From NCBI GenBank assembly GCA_019359435.1, contig JAHHHI010000074.1:1-64000 (forward strand): DNA of 64,000 nt, written 5' to 3'. The stretch is from Kaiparowitsia implicata GSE-PSE-MK54-09C (lineage in GTDB: Bacteria > Cyanobacteriota > Cyanobacteriia > Elainellales > Elainellaceae). The notes under the pieces are model-generated. The model ran no database searches. It was not told the origin of the DNA and saw nothing but the letters and a program-made list of their open reading frames with translations. The translations under genes and the position numbers were made by a program. Numbering within the stretch: position 1 is the stretch's first letter; every line of letters begins with the position of its first letter. Of the stretch, positions 18,699-27,518 are shown piece by piece.

Positions 18699-20093
18699 AT
18701 GACGCAGATTCCGCCACAGCCCACTCCAACCCGGTCTCGCACCGAGCTGCAAGAGCTGGTGCAGTCTCAGATTGAGATGATGCTAGAACAAGGCAACTTG
18801 GAGGGTGCTAAGGCACTGCTGCGTCCCGTGCGTGAAGCCGATATTGCCGAAGCGATTTCGGCGCTGCCCAAAGCAAGACGGGCGATCGCCTTTCGGCTCT
18901 TGACCAAAGGCAAAGCTATCAAGGTCTTTGAGTATCTCGATACTAGTATTCAAGAGGATTTGCTGACTGAGTTTAAGCAGCAAGAGTTTCTCGACATCGT
19001 GAACCAGATGTCGCCAGACGACCGGGCGCGCCTGTTCGACGAGCTGCCGTCCCGTGTGGTCAACCGCATGCTAGATCGGCTGAGTCCGCAAGAGCGAGAC
19101 GCCACTGCGCTGCTGCTGGGCTATCGCCCTGGCACAGCAGGGCGCATTATGACACCAGAGGTTATGGCGTTAACCGAAGATCTCACCGTCGCCCAAACAT
19201 TTGCGCGCATCCGCCAATCTGCTAATTCCGTCGAAACCATCTATGAGCTGTATGTAAAAGACCGCGAGGGAAGCCTAGTAGGAGTTTTCTCGTTGCGAAA
19301 GCTTGTAACTTCTAGGATGGATCAGCGAATTGGCGACATCATGACGCGTGATTTGGTCTCGGTGCAGACCGATACGGATCAGGAAGAAGTCGCTAAGCTC
19401 ATCCAGCGCTACGACTTTCTGACGCTGCCTGTGGTGGATATCGATGGCAACTTGGTCGGCATCATCACTGTGGATGATGTGCTGGACGTGGTGGAAGAAG
19501 AAACCACCGAAGACATCTATACGTCTGGCGCGGTTGCGGCTGGGGGCGACAGTTATTTTGAAAGCAACCTATTTCAGCGGGCGCGCAAGCGAGTGACGTG
19601 GCTGCTGATTTTGTTGGTAGCGAATACTGGCACTGCTGCAGTCATGCAGGGAGGCGAAGCAATTTTGAATCAGGTTGTGGCACTGACCTTCTTCATTCCT
19701 CTCTTGATTGGCACAGGTGGCAATGTAGGGGCGCAGTCATCAACAGTGGTGATTCGCGGTTTGAATACAGAGGATCTCAGTATTAAAAAAGCGCTAGCTA
19801 CGATTCAACGCGAGGCTGTGGCAGGTTTGCTGCTGGGAATGATGCTGGGGGCGATTGTCACGGTGTGGGCCTATGTGCTAGAGCGAAGTTGGGGGGTGGC
19901 TTATTCGGTGGGCGTGAGTTTGGTAGGTATTTCGGTGCTCTCTGCCACAGCAGGGACGGCACTGCCGCTTTTGTTTAAGCAGATGAAGCTTGATCCGGCG
20001 CTGATGTCGGCTCCGTTTATCACTACGATTGTGGATGTGCTGGGCGTGTTGCTTTATCTGAATGTGGCCCGCGCTATTCTGGGTCTCGGGTGA
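18699..20093 (+). CDS. mgtE: Magnesium transporter MgtE
   Basis: A 464-residue MgtE-type Mg2+ channel in the plasma membrane. The cytosolic N domain (about 10-130) is a superhelical repeat fold with DRARLFDELPSRVVNRMLDR. Two CBS domains follow (about 135-255; LVGIITVDDVLDVVEEE ends the second). A long connecting helix leads to five membrane spans, with PLLIGTGGNVGAQSS and LDPALMSAPFITTIVDVLGV, which holds the pore-lining Asp of the family. The ATG at 18699 is preferred over the open frame's earlier start because the N domain begins soon after it. The N and CBS domains normally close the channel at high internal Mg2+. Confidence 0.95.
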   Translation: MTQIPPQPTPTRSRTELQELVQSQIEMMLEQGNLEGAKALLRPVREADIAEAISALPKARRAIAFRLLTKGKAIKVFEYLDTSIQEDLLTEFKQQEFLDIVNQMSPDDRARLFDELPSRVVNRMLDRLSPQERDATALLLGYRPGTAGRIMTPEVMALTEDLTVAQTFARIRQSANSVETIYELYVKDREGSLVGVFSLRKLVTSRMDQRIGDIMTRDLVSVQTDTDQEEVAKLIQRYDFLTLPVVDIDGNLVGIITVDDVLDVVEEETTEDIYTSGAVAAGGDSYFESNLFQRARKRVTWLLILLVANTGTAAVMQGGEAILNQVVALTFFIPLLIGTGGNVGAQSSTVVIRGLNTEDLSIKKALATIQREAVAGLLLGMMLGAIVTVWAYVLERSWGVAYSVGVSLVGISVLSATAGTALPLLFKQMKLDPALMSAPFITTIVDVLGVLLYLNVARAILGLG

Positions 20094-20449
20094 TTGGCCT
20101 AGTCCATACCTTTTTAGTGTGTGTAGAGTTTAGTGTGTGTAGAGCCGCTAGTGATAAAATTCTGATGATTTCTGGATTTCAGGCGTCATTGCACTAGTCC
20201 ATAGAGTGGTGGGTTTGTCTCAATGACCTCCATGCTCTATCAAGCTGTATGAGATATGCTCTGGTAGTGGCTAGGGCGATCGCCCCAACAATTCGTCCAA
20301 TTCGTCTGGTATTAGCCGCGTAGTTACACCCGTCAAGCAAAAGCACTGCCGCAGTCACTGAGCTTGCAGTTTGAGGTGTTTTATGGCGCTCTACATCGGC
20401 TTGTTCTGAACACTGTGGGTTTCCCTTTCGCGTTGATTTGATGCTGATG
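20094..20449. other. Gap between mgtE and the amidase gene
   Basis: About 355 bases without a gene. Near 20117-20142 there is a short tandem duplication of TTTAGTGTGTGTAGAG. No hairpin terminator is obvious. Confidence 0.4.
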
Positions 20450-21265
20450 ATGAAGTCTTACCTTGCTGCCGCTGTGCAGATGAACAGTGTGCCAGACCTG
20501 AGCAAAAATCTGGCCCAGGCAGAAGATTTAATTGAACTGGCGGTGCGCCAAGGGGCAGAACTCATCGGGCTGCCCGAAAACTTTTCCTTTTTAGGAGATG
20601 AGATGGAAAAGGTGAACCAAGCGGGAGCGATCGCCCAAGCTAGCGAAAAATTTCTTAAAACTATGGCGCAGCGGTATCAAGTGACGCTGCTGGGGGGTGG
20701 CTTTCCGGTGCCGACTGATGACCCCAACAAGGTATTTAATACCGCGTTGCTGGTGGATACCGACGGCTCAGAGCTTAGCCGCTATGAAAAGGTGCATCTG
20801 TTTGACGTGAACCTGCCCGACGGCAACACCTATCGCGAATCCAATACGGTGCTGGCAGGGGTGCAAATGCCTGCCGTCTATGCATCTAAAGAGCTTGGCA
20901 ACTTAGGTTTATCGGTCTGCTACGACATCCGCTTTCCCGAACTGTATCGCCATCTGTCGCAAATGGGGGCCGAGGTGCTGTTTGTGCCCGCCACGTTTAC
21001 AGCCTACACCGGCAAAGACCATTGGGAAGTGTTAATCAAAGCCCGCGCGATTGAAAACACCTGCTATGTGATTGCACCTGCGCAAACGGGGCAGCACTAT
21101 GGCATTCGCCAGTCTCACGGGCACGCATCCATTGTCGATCCGTGGGGATTGGTACTGGCCGATGCTGGCGATAAACCCGGTGTGGCGATCGCCCCCATTA
21201 ACCCCTCTCGCATTGAGCAGGTGCGCCGTCAAATGCCCTGTTTGCAGCACCGAGTGTTTATCTAG
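20450..21265 (+). CDS. Carbon-nitrogen hydrolase, probable deaminated-glutathione amidase (Nit1-like)
   Basis: A 271-residue nitrilase-superfamily amidase. The catalytic Glu-Lys-Cys triad is present: Glu43 in GLPENFSF, Lys114 in YEKVHLFD and Cys157 in SVCYDIRFPEL. HYGIRQSHGHASIVDPWG resembles the Nit1 branch, which hydrolyses deaminated glutathione as metabolite repair; omega-amidase (Nit2) is the alternative. It should be cytosolic and form oligomers. Three ATGs cluster at the start (20441, 20447, 20450); the last gives the usual N-terminus MKSYLAAAVQMNS. The 3' flank carries a large palindrome. Confidence 0.9.
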   Translation: MKSYLAAAVQMNSVPDLSKNLAQAEDLIELAVRQGAELIGLPENFSFLGDEMEKVNQAGAIAQASEKFLKTMAQRYQVTLLGGGFPVPTDDPNKVFNTALLVDTDGSELSRYEKVHLFDVNLPDGNTYRESNTVLAGVQMPAVYASKELGNLGLSVCYDIRFPELYRHLSQMGAEVLFVPATFTAYTGKDHWEVLIKARAIENTCYVIAPAQTGQHYGIRQSHGHASIVDPWGLVLADAGDKPGVAIAPINPSRIEQVRRQMPCLQHRVFI

Positions 21266-21459
21266 CGAGCCTGGTTTCGCTAAGTTCTATCGAGAGTCAT
21301 CACATTTTCCCCTAGCTTGGTATAGATCGAACCGAGATAGGTCTAAAGGCTGCCCTGCCTAAGTTTGAGCAAGTTTGCGCTAGAACGCGGCATATTGCTC
21401 ATAGACCTAGCTAACCTAACAATTGTGACAGCCGCTAAAGCGCTACCGATTGCCATGCA
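21266..21459. other. Left part of the amidase-antiporter gap
   Basis: Together with the palindrome at 21460-21516 and the antiporter leader, this forms a 350-base non-coding gap. I see no gene in it. Confidence 0.4.
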
Positions 21460-21516
21460 GCAGCATGATTTGAATGAAACCCTTTCTGTATCGGGGTTTC
21501 CCTAAATCATTGCTGC
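21460..21516. terminator. Nested palindrome between amidase and antiporter genes
   Basis: The outer arms 21460-21471 and 21504-21516 pair with one bulged base; the inner arms 21476-21482 and 21494-21500 pair perfectly. The palindrome covers 57 nt, about 195 nt after the amidase stop and 97 nt before the antiporter ATG. It could end the amidase transcript or sit in the antiporter leader. Confidence 0.5.
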
Positions 21517-21613
21517 TCTTTACAGAGCCGAATAAACCTGATCGCGCAACCCAGTAAAGAATCGCCCAAGTAGCAGGATGCTCAAACCTAAAAGACCTTA
21601 TAGAGTAAACTGA

Positions 21614-23224
21614 ATGCGTTTTGCGCTCATCCCGTATCCCTATAAGCTCATGCCACTGATATTGACACCGCTTTCACCGTACCTCTCCACACTGCTGCCT
21701 CCAGGGCTGTTCTGGCCGGGTAGTCTGCTGGCAGATGCCGCCTCTGGTGATACCGTCACCACAGCCATTACAGAGGCGGCAGCAAACGTTGCCTCAGAAG
21801 CCGCCTCAGACGCTGAACTTGGCCCCATTATTTTGGCAGGGGTGCTAGTGAGCCTAATTGTGGTCTACGTTGCCTCCAAGATGGGCGGCGAGCTGTGTGC
21901 TCGCATCAACCTGCCGCCAGTGCTGGGGGAACTGGTGGGTGGCGTGGTGGTCGGGATTTCGGCCTTGCACCTACTGGTATTCCCAGAAAGCGTGGGCGAC
22001 CCAAGCGCCTCATTGATCATGCAACTGCTAGAGCGCACGGCTGGTTTGGAGCCAGCCTCTGCGCTCAGTGTCTTTGAGTCTCAGAGCGAGGTGATCGGTC
22101 TGCTGGCAGAGTTGGGCGTCATTATTCTGCTGTTTGAAATTGGCTTAGAGTCTGATCTAAAGGAGCTCATTCGGGTTGGGCCCCAGGCAGCAGCAGTTGC
22201 TGTCGTGGGGGTCGTCACCCCGTTTGCGCTGGGGACGGTAGGCTTGATTGCGCTGCTGGGTGTGCCGACGATTCCGGCCGTATTTGCCGGGGCAGCCCTG
22301 ACCGCCACCAGCATCGGCATCACCGCCAAAGTGCTGGCAGAGTTACGGCGGCTCAGTTCTAGAGAAGGTCAAATCATTATTGGGGCAGCCGTTCTAGATG
22401 ATGTGTTGGGCATCATCGTGCTGGCGGTGGTGGCTAGTCTGGCAAAAACCGGAGAAATCGAAATTCTGAATGTGGTGACGCTAATTGGCAGCGCTGCCGG
22501 GTTCTTGATCGGCTCTATTTTTCTAGGCCGATTGCTCAGTCCTTATTTCGTGAGCTTGGTTGATCAGCTCAAAACGCGAGGCCAACTGCTGCTGACGTCG
22601 CTCATCTTTACCTTTGCGCTGGCCTACTTGGGCGACATTTTGCACCTAGAGGCAATTTTGGGTGCGTTTGCGGCTGGCCTAATTCTGGCCGAAACGGAAA
22701 AGCGGGAGGAATTAGAAGAGCAAATCATTCCGATTGCAGACATGCTGGTACCCATTTTCTTTGTGACGGTGGGCGCTAAAACCGACCTGAGTGTCTTGAA
22801 TCCGCTGGTGCCTGAAAACCGAGAGGGACTAATTATTGCAGCTTTCCTGATCGTGGTGGCCTTTGTTGGAAAGGTAGTGTCAGGTCTGGCGGTGTTTGGG
22901 CAACCCAACATTAACCGCCTGGCAATTGGGATTGGGATGGTTCCTCGTGGGGAAGTGGGACTGGTCTTTGTCGGTGTGGGTTCCGCTAGTGGCGTGCTCT
23001 CCAAACCGCTAGAGGCAGCTGTGATTGTGATGGTTATTTTGACCACATTTCTGGCTCCTGCCCTGTTGCGGGTGGTATTCAAAGACGATGACGATGAGGC
23101 TGAACCGCCTGCAGTATCTAGTTTGAGCAGCAGCGCAGAACAGCCTGTATCTATCGACGCTGAAGACGCTGGGCCATCGGAGGCGGCTGACCGTGAAGGG
23201 GTTGAAATCACCTCTCAGGAGTAG
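21614..23224 (+). CDS. Na+/H+ (cation/proton) antiporter, CPA2 family
   Basis: A 536-residue antiporter of the CPA2/Kef-NapA type. An N-terminal extension of about 70 residues has a hydrophobic start and then an Ala-rich acidic stretch. About 12-13 membrane spans follow, with ELVGGVVVGISALHLLVFPE, the paired-residue region GAALTATSIGITAKVLAELR and VLDDVLGIIVLAVV (adjacent Asp residues of the ion site). FAAGLILAETEKREELEEQI and GMVPRGEVGLVFVGVGSA are also typical. The last 50 residues form an acidic cytosolic tail. There is no TrkA-N regulatory domain. It probably exchanges Na+ or K+ for H+ across the plasma or thylakoid membrane. Confidence 0.93.
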   Translation: MRFALIPYPYKLMPLILTPLSPYLSTLLPPGLFWPGSLLADAASGDTVTTAITEAAANVASEAASDAELGPIILAGVLVSLIVVYVASKMGGELCARINLPPVLGELVGGVVVGISALHLLVFPESVGDPSASLIMQLLERTAGLEPASALSVFESQSEVIGLLAELGVIILLFEIGLESDLKELIRVGPQAAAVAVVGVVTPFALGTVGLIALLGVPTIPAVFAGAALTATSIGITAKVLAELRRLSSREGQIIIGAAVLDDVLGIIVLAVVASLAKTGEIEILNVVTLIGSAAGFLIGSIFLGRLLSPYFVSLVDQLKTRGQLLLTSLIFTFALAYLGDILHLEAILGAFAAGLILAETEKREELEEQIIPIADMLVPIFFVTVGAKTDLSVLNPLVPENREGLIIAAFLIVVAFVGKVVSGLAVFGQPNINRLAIGIGMVPRGEVGLVFVGVGSASGVLSKPLEAAVIVMVILTTFLAPALLRVVFKDDDDEAEPPAVSSLSSSAEQPVSIDAEDAGPSEAADREGVEITSQE

Positions 23225-24284
23225 TACGTTCTGGCAAAGATTTCGCTATCAGGCGACAACTCAAGCAAGGGGTCTGGGTCATCTCTGCCAAAGAATTGAC
23301 CTGCATTGAGCGAACAACCCGAATGACTTTGGCTGTTGCTCAATAGCTGAACTTGCGTCATTTGGTACTGGTTTGGAGTAGGCTATTCAGCCTGGCTTCT
23401 CCTGTTTTTGATCGGTGCTCTAACCCTGAGCAGGAATTAGGTTTAAGACGTGGCCCTTAGCCCTGTAAGGGGTCTATGACTCAAACCCGTCAATGCTAGA
23501 CGGCTACGACTCTGGAGTAAACACTTCAGCAGCAGTGTCCGTTGAGAATGATGTCAACTGCGGAGGGTGAAGCCAATGTATTGGCTCTTCTTCGGGTTGA
23601 ATGGCTATAGCGCGTATCCACAGATGTTTGAGCATGCAATTAAAGGAAAGATAATGCAATACAGCATTAATGACCCATTAATTTGCACGTTCATTCATAC
23701 AACAGATACGCAGTAGAACGGCCTATGCATGGAGAAATGAGGGGGCGATCGCCCTCTGGCTTCTATCAGCAATGGGCCTGCTCTAACGGTTTAATTGCGC
23801 TATGAATTAGGGATCAGGGCTTCTCTTGCAACCCTTGCTTGATGGAGCTTGCGGGCGATCGCTCTAACCCTTCATCGAACAATAGCTGTGCTAGGCACAC
23901 CTATACCGTTGCATCATTCAACAACCTATTATGTCCATCAAGCGAACCTCTAGATCCGGGGAAATTGGTGTCATTTAGCCCTCCGCAAGTCACGTTTTTT
24001 TCATGACGTTTATTAGGGAACCAACCCCTACTTAAACGCTTCTAAATAATCACCTGCGCTCTTAAATGGGTAGCTGAAGTGGATACATTCACCCGTGAAG
24101 GTATGTTCAGGGGTGTGGCTCTCTGGTGCGTGTTTTACAGCTTCAACATACAGAAATGTGGAGCAAGGTTCAGATTCTTAGCTACTATTTTGCTGGGTTT
24201 TTGTGAGCCATTCAGCGTACTGGATAACCAATTTCAGTCCAAACAGGCGTGGGTTTGTTCCTCACACGTTGCAAGAGGTTGATC
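23225..24284. other. 1-kb intergenic gap
   Basis: About 1060 bases with no supported gene. A small hairpin with arms GAAGCCAAT and ATTGGCTCTTC lies near 23570-23592. A 67-residue frame at 24079-24282 overlaps the amidase leader and has no family features. The promoter of the AMIN amidase should lie in the right part. Confidence 0.4.
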
Positions 24285-25811
24285 GTGAAATTACGGTGGA
24301 TTCTGCCCGGATTTCTGGGTGTTGTGGGTTCCTTGCTGGTGGCGATGTCGGTCGAGGCAGGCACGCTGCAGTCCTGGCGGTTTAACCCGTCAGCCAATCA
24401 GTTGGTGTTTACCACCACGGATGGCGTGCAGCCTCGGGCACAGCTGATTGCCAATCCCACTCGATTGGTGATTGACTTGCCCGGCATTAGCCTGGGGCAA
24501 TCGACCCTGCGGCAAACCGTGGGTCGCGGCATTCGCGAGGTGCGAGTGGGGCAGTTTGAAAACGAAACAACCCGCATGGTAATCGAACTGGAGCCGGGCT
24601 ACACGATTGACCCGGATGGGGTCATCATTCGGGGCGCGACGCCGACTGAATGGTCGGTTCAGCTGCCCACGCCGCAGCAGGTGGCAATAAACCCTGGCAA
24701 CGGCAGCCCCGCTCCCTCTACGCCGCCGGCTAACGGGGCAACCCGGGTAGACGGTCTGCAAGCCACCAACGACGGCTTTATTTTGCAAACTAGCGGTGGC
24801 GTGCCCAGTGCCCGCTGGGATCGAAGCCGCGATCGCCGTCAGCTCACCCTAGAACTCTCCAATGCCTCTCTATCGCCGCAACTGGTCGATCAGGCCATGG
24901 CGCTGAACCGCAACGGGGTGCAGCGAGTAGAATTTAGCCAACGAACCGGGCGATCGCCCCGCGCTCGCGTCATCTTTCACTTGAGCGATCGCGACAGCGG
25001 CTGGCTAGCTAATGTGCGCAGCAATAGCGGCATTGTGCTGGTGCCCACTCGGCGCGATCGCGACGAGGTGCTGGTGTCTCAAGACCCCATCACTCGGCCT
25101 ACCCCTACCCCTACCCCTACCCCTGCCCCTGCACCACCGCGTCCCACACCGGCTCCCGCTCCCGCTCCCGTGCCGCCGCGTCCGGCTCCGGCTCCGCCTC
25201 CTCAGCCTGCACCGCCGCCTGTGGTGACGCCGCCTCCTACGACACCGCCCCGCGTTCCCAATAGTCGCATTGTGGTAGCCATCGACCCAGGGCATGGCGG
25301 CATTGACCCCGGCGCCGTGGGCATTGGTGGGCTACGAGAAACCAACGTAGTCATGCCCATCAGTCTAGAAGTCGCGGCACTGCTAGAGCAGCAAGGCATT
25401 CAGGTGGTGCTGACGCGACGCGACGAAAGCCGCACAGTGGATCTAGCTCCCCGCGTTCAGATTGCAGAAGCTGCTCGTGCCAATATCTTTGTCAGCATCC
25501 ATGCCAATGCCATCAGCATGAGCCGCCCCGATGTCAATGGCATTGAAACGTACTATGCATCGGAATCTGGGCGGGTGCTAGGGCAATATATCCACAACAA
25601 TCTGATTCGTTCAACTGGGATGAACGATCGGGGGTTGAAGCGGGCTAATTTCTACGTGATTCGTAACACCTCGATGCCAGCCACGCTGCTAGAAGTGGGG
25701 TTTGTAACGGGTGCGCAAGATGCACCTCGCCTCGCCACCCCACAATTCCGCAGTCAACTGGCAGCGGCGATCGCCCAAGGCATTTTGCAATACGTGCAGC
25801 AAAACCTATAG
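24285..25811 (+). CDS. N-acetylmuramoyl-L-alanine amidase with AMIN domains (AmiC-like)
   Basis: A 508-residue exported peptidoglycan amidase. A GTG start at 24285 with AGAGG 6 nt upstream gives a signal peptide (residues 1-25, ending VEAG). Two AMIN-like beta domains follow (about 27-120 and 150-260); these target septal peptidoglycan. A low-complexity Pro/Thr/Ala linker built on a tandem DNA repeat (about 25099-25130) leads to the Amidase_3 domain. Zinc ligands are His337 (DPGHGG), Glu352 (RETN) and His406 (SIHANA); catalytic Glu470 is in LLEVGF. All are present. It cleaves the amide bond between MurNAc and the stem peptide, for cell separation or septal-junction formation in filaments. Confidence 0.95.
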   Translation: MKLRWILPGFLGVVGSLLVAMSVEAGTLQSWRFNPSANQLVFTTTDGVQPRAQLIANPTRLVIDLPGISLGQSTLRQTVGRGIREVRVGQFENETTRMVIELEPGYTIDPDGVIIRGATPTEWSVQLPTPQQVAINPGNGSPAPSTPPANGATRVDGLQATNDGFILQTSGGVPSARWDRSRDRRQLTLELSNASLSPQLVDQAMALNRNGVQRVEFSQRTGRSPRARVIFHLSDRDSGWLANVRSNSGIVLVPTRRDRDEVLVSQDPITRPTPTPTPTPAPAPPRPTPAPAPAPVPPRPAPAPPPQPAPPPVVTPPPTTPPRVPNSRIVVAIDPGHGGIDPGAVGIGGLRETNVVMPISLEVAALLEQQGIQVVLTRRDESRTVDLAPRVQIAEAARANIFVSIHANAISMSRPDVNGIETYYASESGRVLGQYIHNNLIRSTGMNDRGLKRANFYVIRNTSMPATLLEVGFVTGAQDAPRLATPQFRSQLAAAIAQGILQYVQQNL

Positions 25812-25864
25812 CGCCACACCCTCAAAACTAAATTCCAAAAATACATCAGTTCGGCAAATGCCTA
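25812..25864. other. Start of the 640-base gap after the amidase
   Basis: The gap 25812-26451 holds the amidase hairpin (25865-25899), then about 550 bases without a convincing gene. The frame at 26058-26321 has no ribosome-binding site or recognisable content. The division-gene promoter is probably in the right half. Confidence 0.4.
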
Positions 25865-25899
25865 AACCCGTGCTGCCCGCGTCGCGGGCAGCACGGGTT
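25865..25899. terminator. Perfect 16-bp G+C-rich hairpin after the amidase gene
   Basis: The arms 25865-25880 and 25884-25899 pair perfectly around a 3-nt loop, 53 nt beyond the amidase stop codon. No T-run follows. Position and strength argue for a transcript end. Confidence 0.7.
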
Positions 25900-26451
25900 C
25901 GCGCTGTTTCAGCTACACATTAAATGATGATAGAGAAAAGGACCGATTCCTGAGGGTCTTGAGCGATCGCGTTTGCAATGCAAATTGCCGCGTTGATCCA
26001 GGTTGATTATTGTAGAATTCGCGCAGGGCGGGTCTCATGCGCTAGGTCAGACTTCTTGTGGGAGAAGTGCTTGGGGCATCATGGATTGAGAGGGCGTACT
26101 CATCACACTTGAGAGAGAAGAGATCTGACCCAAGAAGAGATCTGAGGCAAGGTGCATCAAGTCAAACAATATGCGGTATAAAGGCGCTGAGCAGGAAAAA
26201 AGTCGCTCCTGTTTTACAACCGTCTAAAGGCAGATCTTGCTCGCAATCAGGATCATCAGCCACAGGATCGGGGATAAGAGCCCGCGATGAGTTCTTCAAT
26301 CCGGGTCATATCAGGAATTGATGCGAGGCTGCTGAGCTTTAGGCTAAATTGGTGGGAACTGGTTTGGGTTTCCCCGGCTGCATCCGATGCGTTGCGCCAA
26401 CGCGTTTTCAAAGCAGTGCCGGGGTATGAATGTGTGTGAGGAGAGATGGGA

Positions 26452-27375
26452 ATGACCGCTGCGCCGCAACCGATACGTCGAGATCTTCGAGGGCGCTCTC
26501 GACGATCGTTACCCTATGCACCACCCGTCGAGAAAGATAGCCATAGCAAAGTTGCAATGTTTCCGCCGCTGCGGGATGCCATCGGAGACGCGGGGGCGAT
26601 GACAGTGGCGGCGGCAGCGCCCTTAGCGCCCTTAGCGCCCGTTGCGGCTCCCGTTTCAACAGCTAATCCTCAGCGCCCTCGCTCTGCAATGCCGCTCACT
26701 CAGCGACGACCTGCGGCAACTCGACTCGGCAGAAAAGATTTACGGAGTACCCTGACGGCATCGACTCCACAGGGGGCGCGTTTTCAGCCATTGCCAAAGC
26801 GGGCCGAGCCTCACCCTGCAACCGCCGCACCGCTGGCCTTGCGATCGCCCCAGAAACCTACGCCACGTCCAGCCATCCCTATCAAAGCGACGCCCCTTCC
26901 GGCCTCAGCTCGACCGCCAGCTCAGCCGTCGATGCCAGCCCCGATCACGCGCACCATTAACACCACGGCAGTATCCGCCACGGTAAAACCCCTGCCCAAC
27001 CGAGTGGCGCGGCCCCTTTGGTTGCGCTATTTGCTGCTGGGCCAGCGGCTGTCTACTCCGCTCACGCTAGTGCTAATAGCGGGAGTATCCGTGATCTATG
27101 GCTGGATGGTGTATACCCAGCAGGCTTGGAGCCGCAGCTATTCTGAGTTAGAGCAACTGCAGCGTCAGGAGCGCCAACTGTTATCGACGGATGAAGTGCT
27201 GAAGCATCAGTTGGCTGAGCAAGCAACTCAACCCGAGAGCGGTCTGGCTCTGCCTAATTTAAATAACACGCTGTTCCTGCCAGCCCCTGCCCCACAGCCC
27301 CCGGTCAACACCGCACCAGATGTCGCTCCTCCTGCACCCCCTTCTGCACCTGCTGTGGAGCCATTGGGGTATTAG
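26452..27375 (+). CDS. FtsL-like membrane protein upstream of FtsI (putative)
   Basis: A 307-residue protein with a basic, Pro/Ala-rich N-terminal cytosolic region (about 1-190), one membrane span at about 200-220 (TPLTLVLIAGVSVIYGWMVY), a short coiled-coil-like stretch rich in Glu, Leu and Gln (SYSELEQLQRQERQLL, about 228-250) and a Pro/Ala-rich periplasmic tail. The order cytosolic tail, span, short coiled coil directly before ftsI is that of FtsL, which scaffolds FtsI in the divisome. Similarity to E. coli FtsL is not visible, so the call rests on topology and position. The ATG at 26452 has GAGGAG at good spacing; the ATG at 26446 is too close to it. Confidence 0.6.
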   Translation: MTAAPQPIRRDLRGRSRRSLPYAPPVEKDSHSKVAMFPPLRDAIGDAGAMTVAAAAPLAPLAPVAAPVSTANPQRPRSAMPLTQRRPAATRLGRKDLRSTLTASTPQGARFQPLPKRAEPHPATAAPLALRSPQKPTPRPAIPIKATPLPASARPPAQPSMPAPITRTINTTAVSATVKPLPNRVARPLWLRYLLLGQRLSTPLTLVLIAGVSVIYGWMVYTQQAWSRSYSELEQLQRQERQLLSTDEVLKHQLAEQATQPESGLALPNLNNTLFLPAPAPQPPVNTAPDVAPPAPPSAPAVEPLGY

Positions 27376-27518
27376 GACTGCGTGATCATGCGTTTCCTCC
27401 GTTCCCGTTCCACCCGATCGACGCCGTTAGGTTACAGCCAGCTTACGACTCCAGTTCACCACACGCGCACGCTTCATCCGCTATTGATGCCGGGTAATGC
27501 AGGGGCTAAACAATTGCC

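Noticed and set aside
24079-24282. 67-residue plus-strand frame
   Set aside because: Ends at the ribosome-binding region of the amidase gene and shows no domain; the Cys/Phe-rich translation is unconvincing.
25099-25220. Tandem hexanucleotide repeats as a CRISPR or regulatory array
   Set aside because: They lie within the amidase gene and encode a Pro/Thr/Ala linker.
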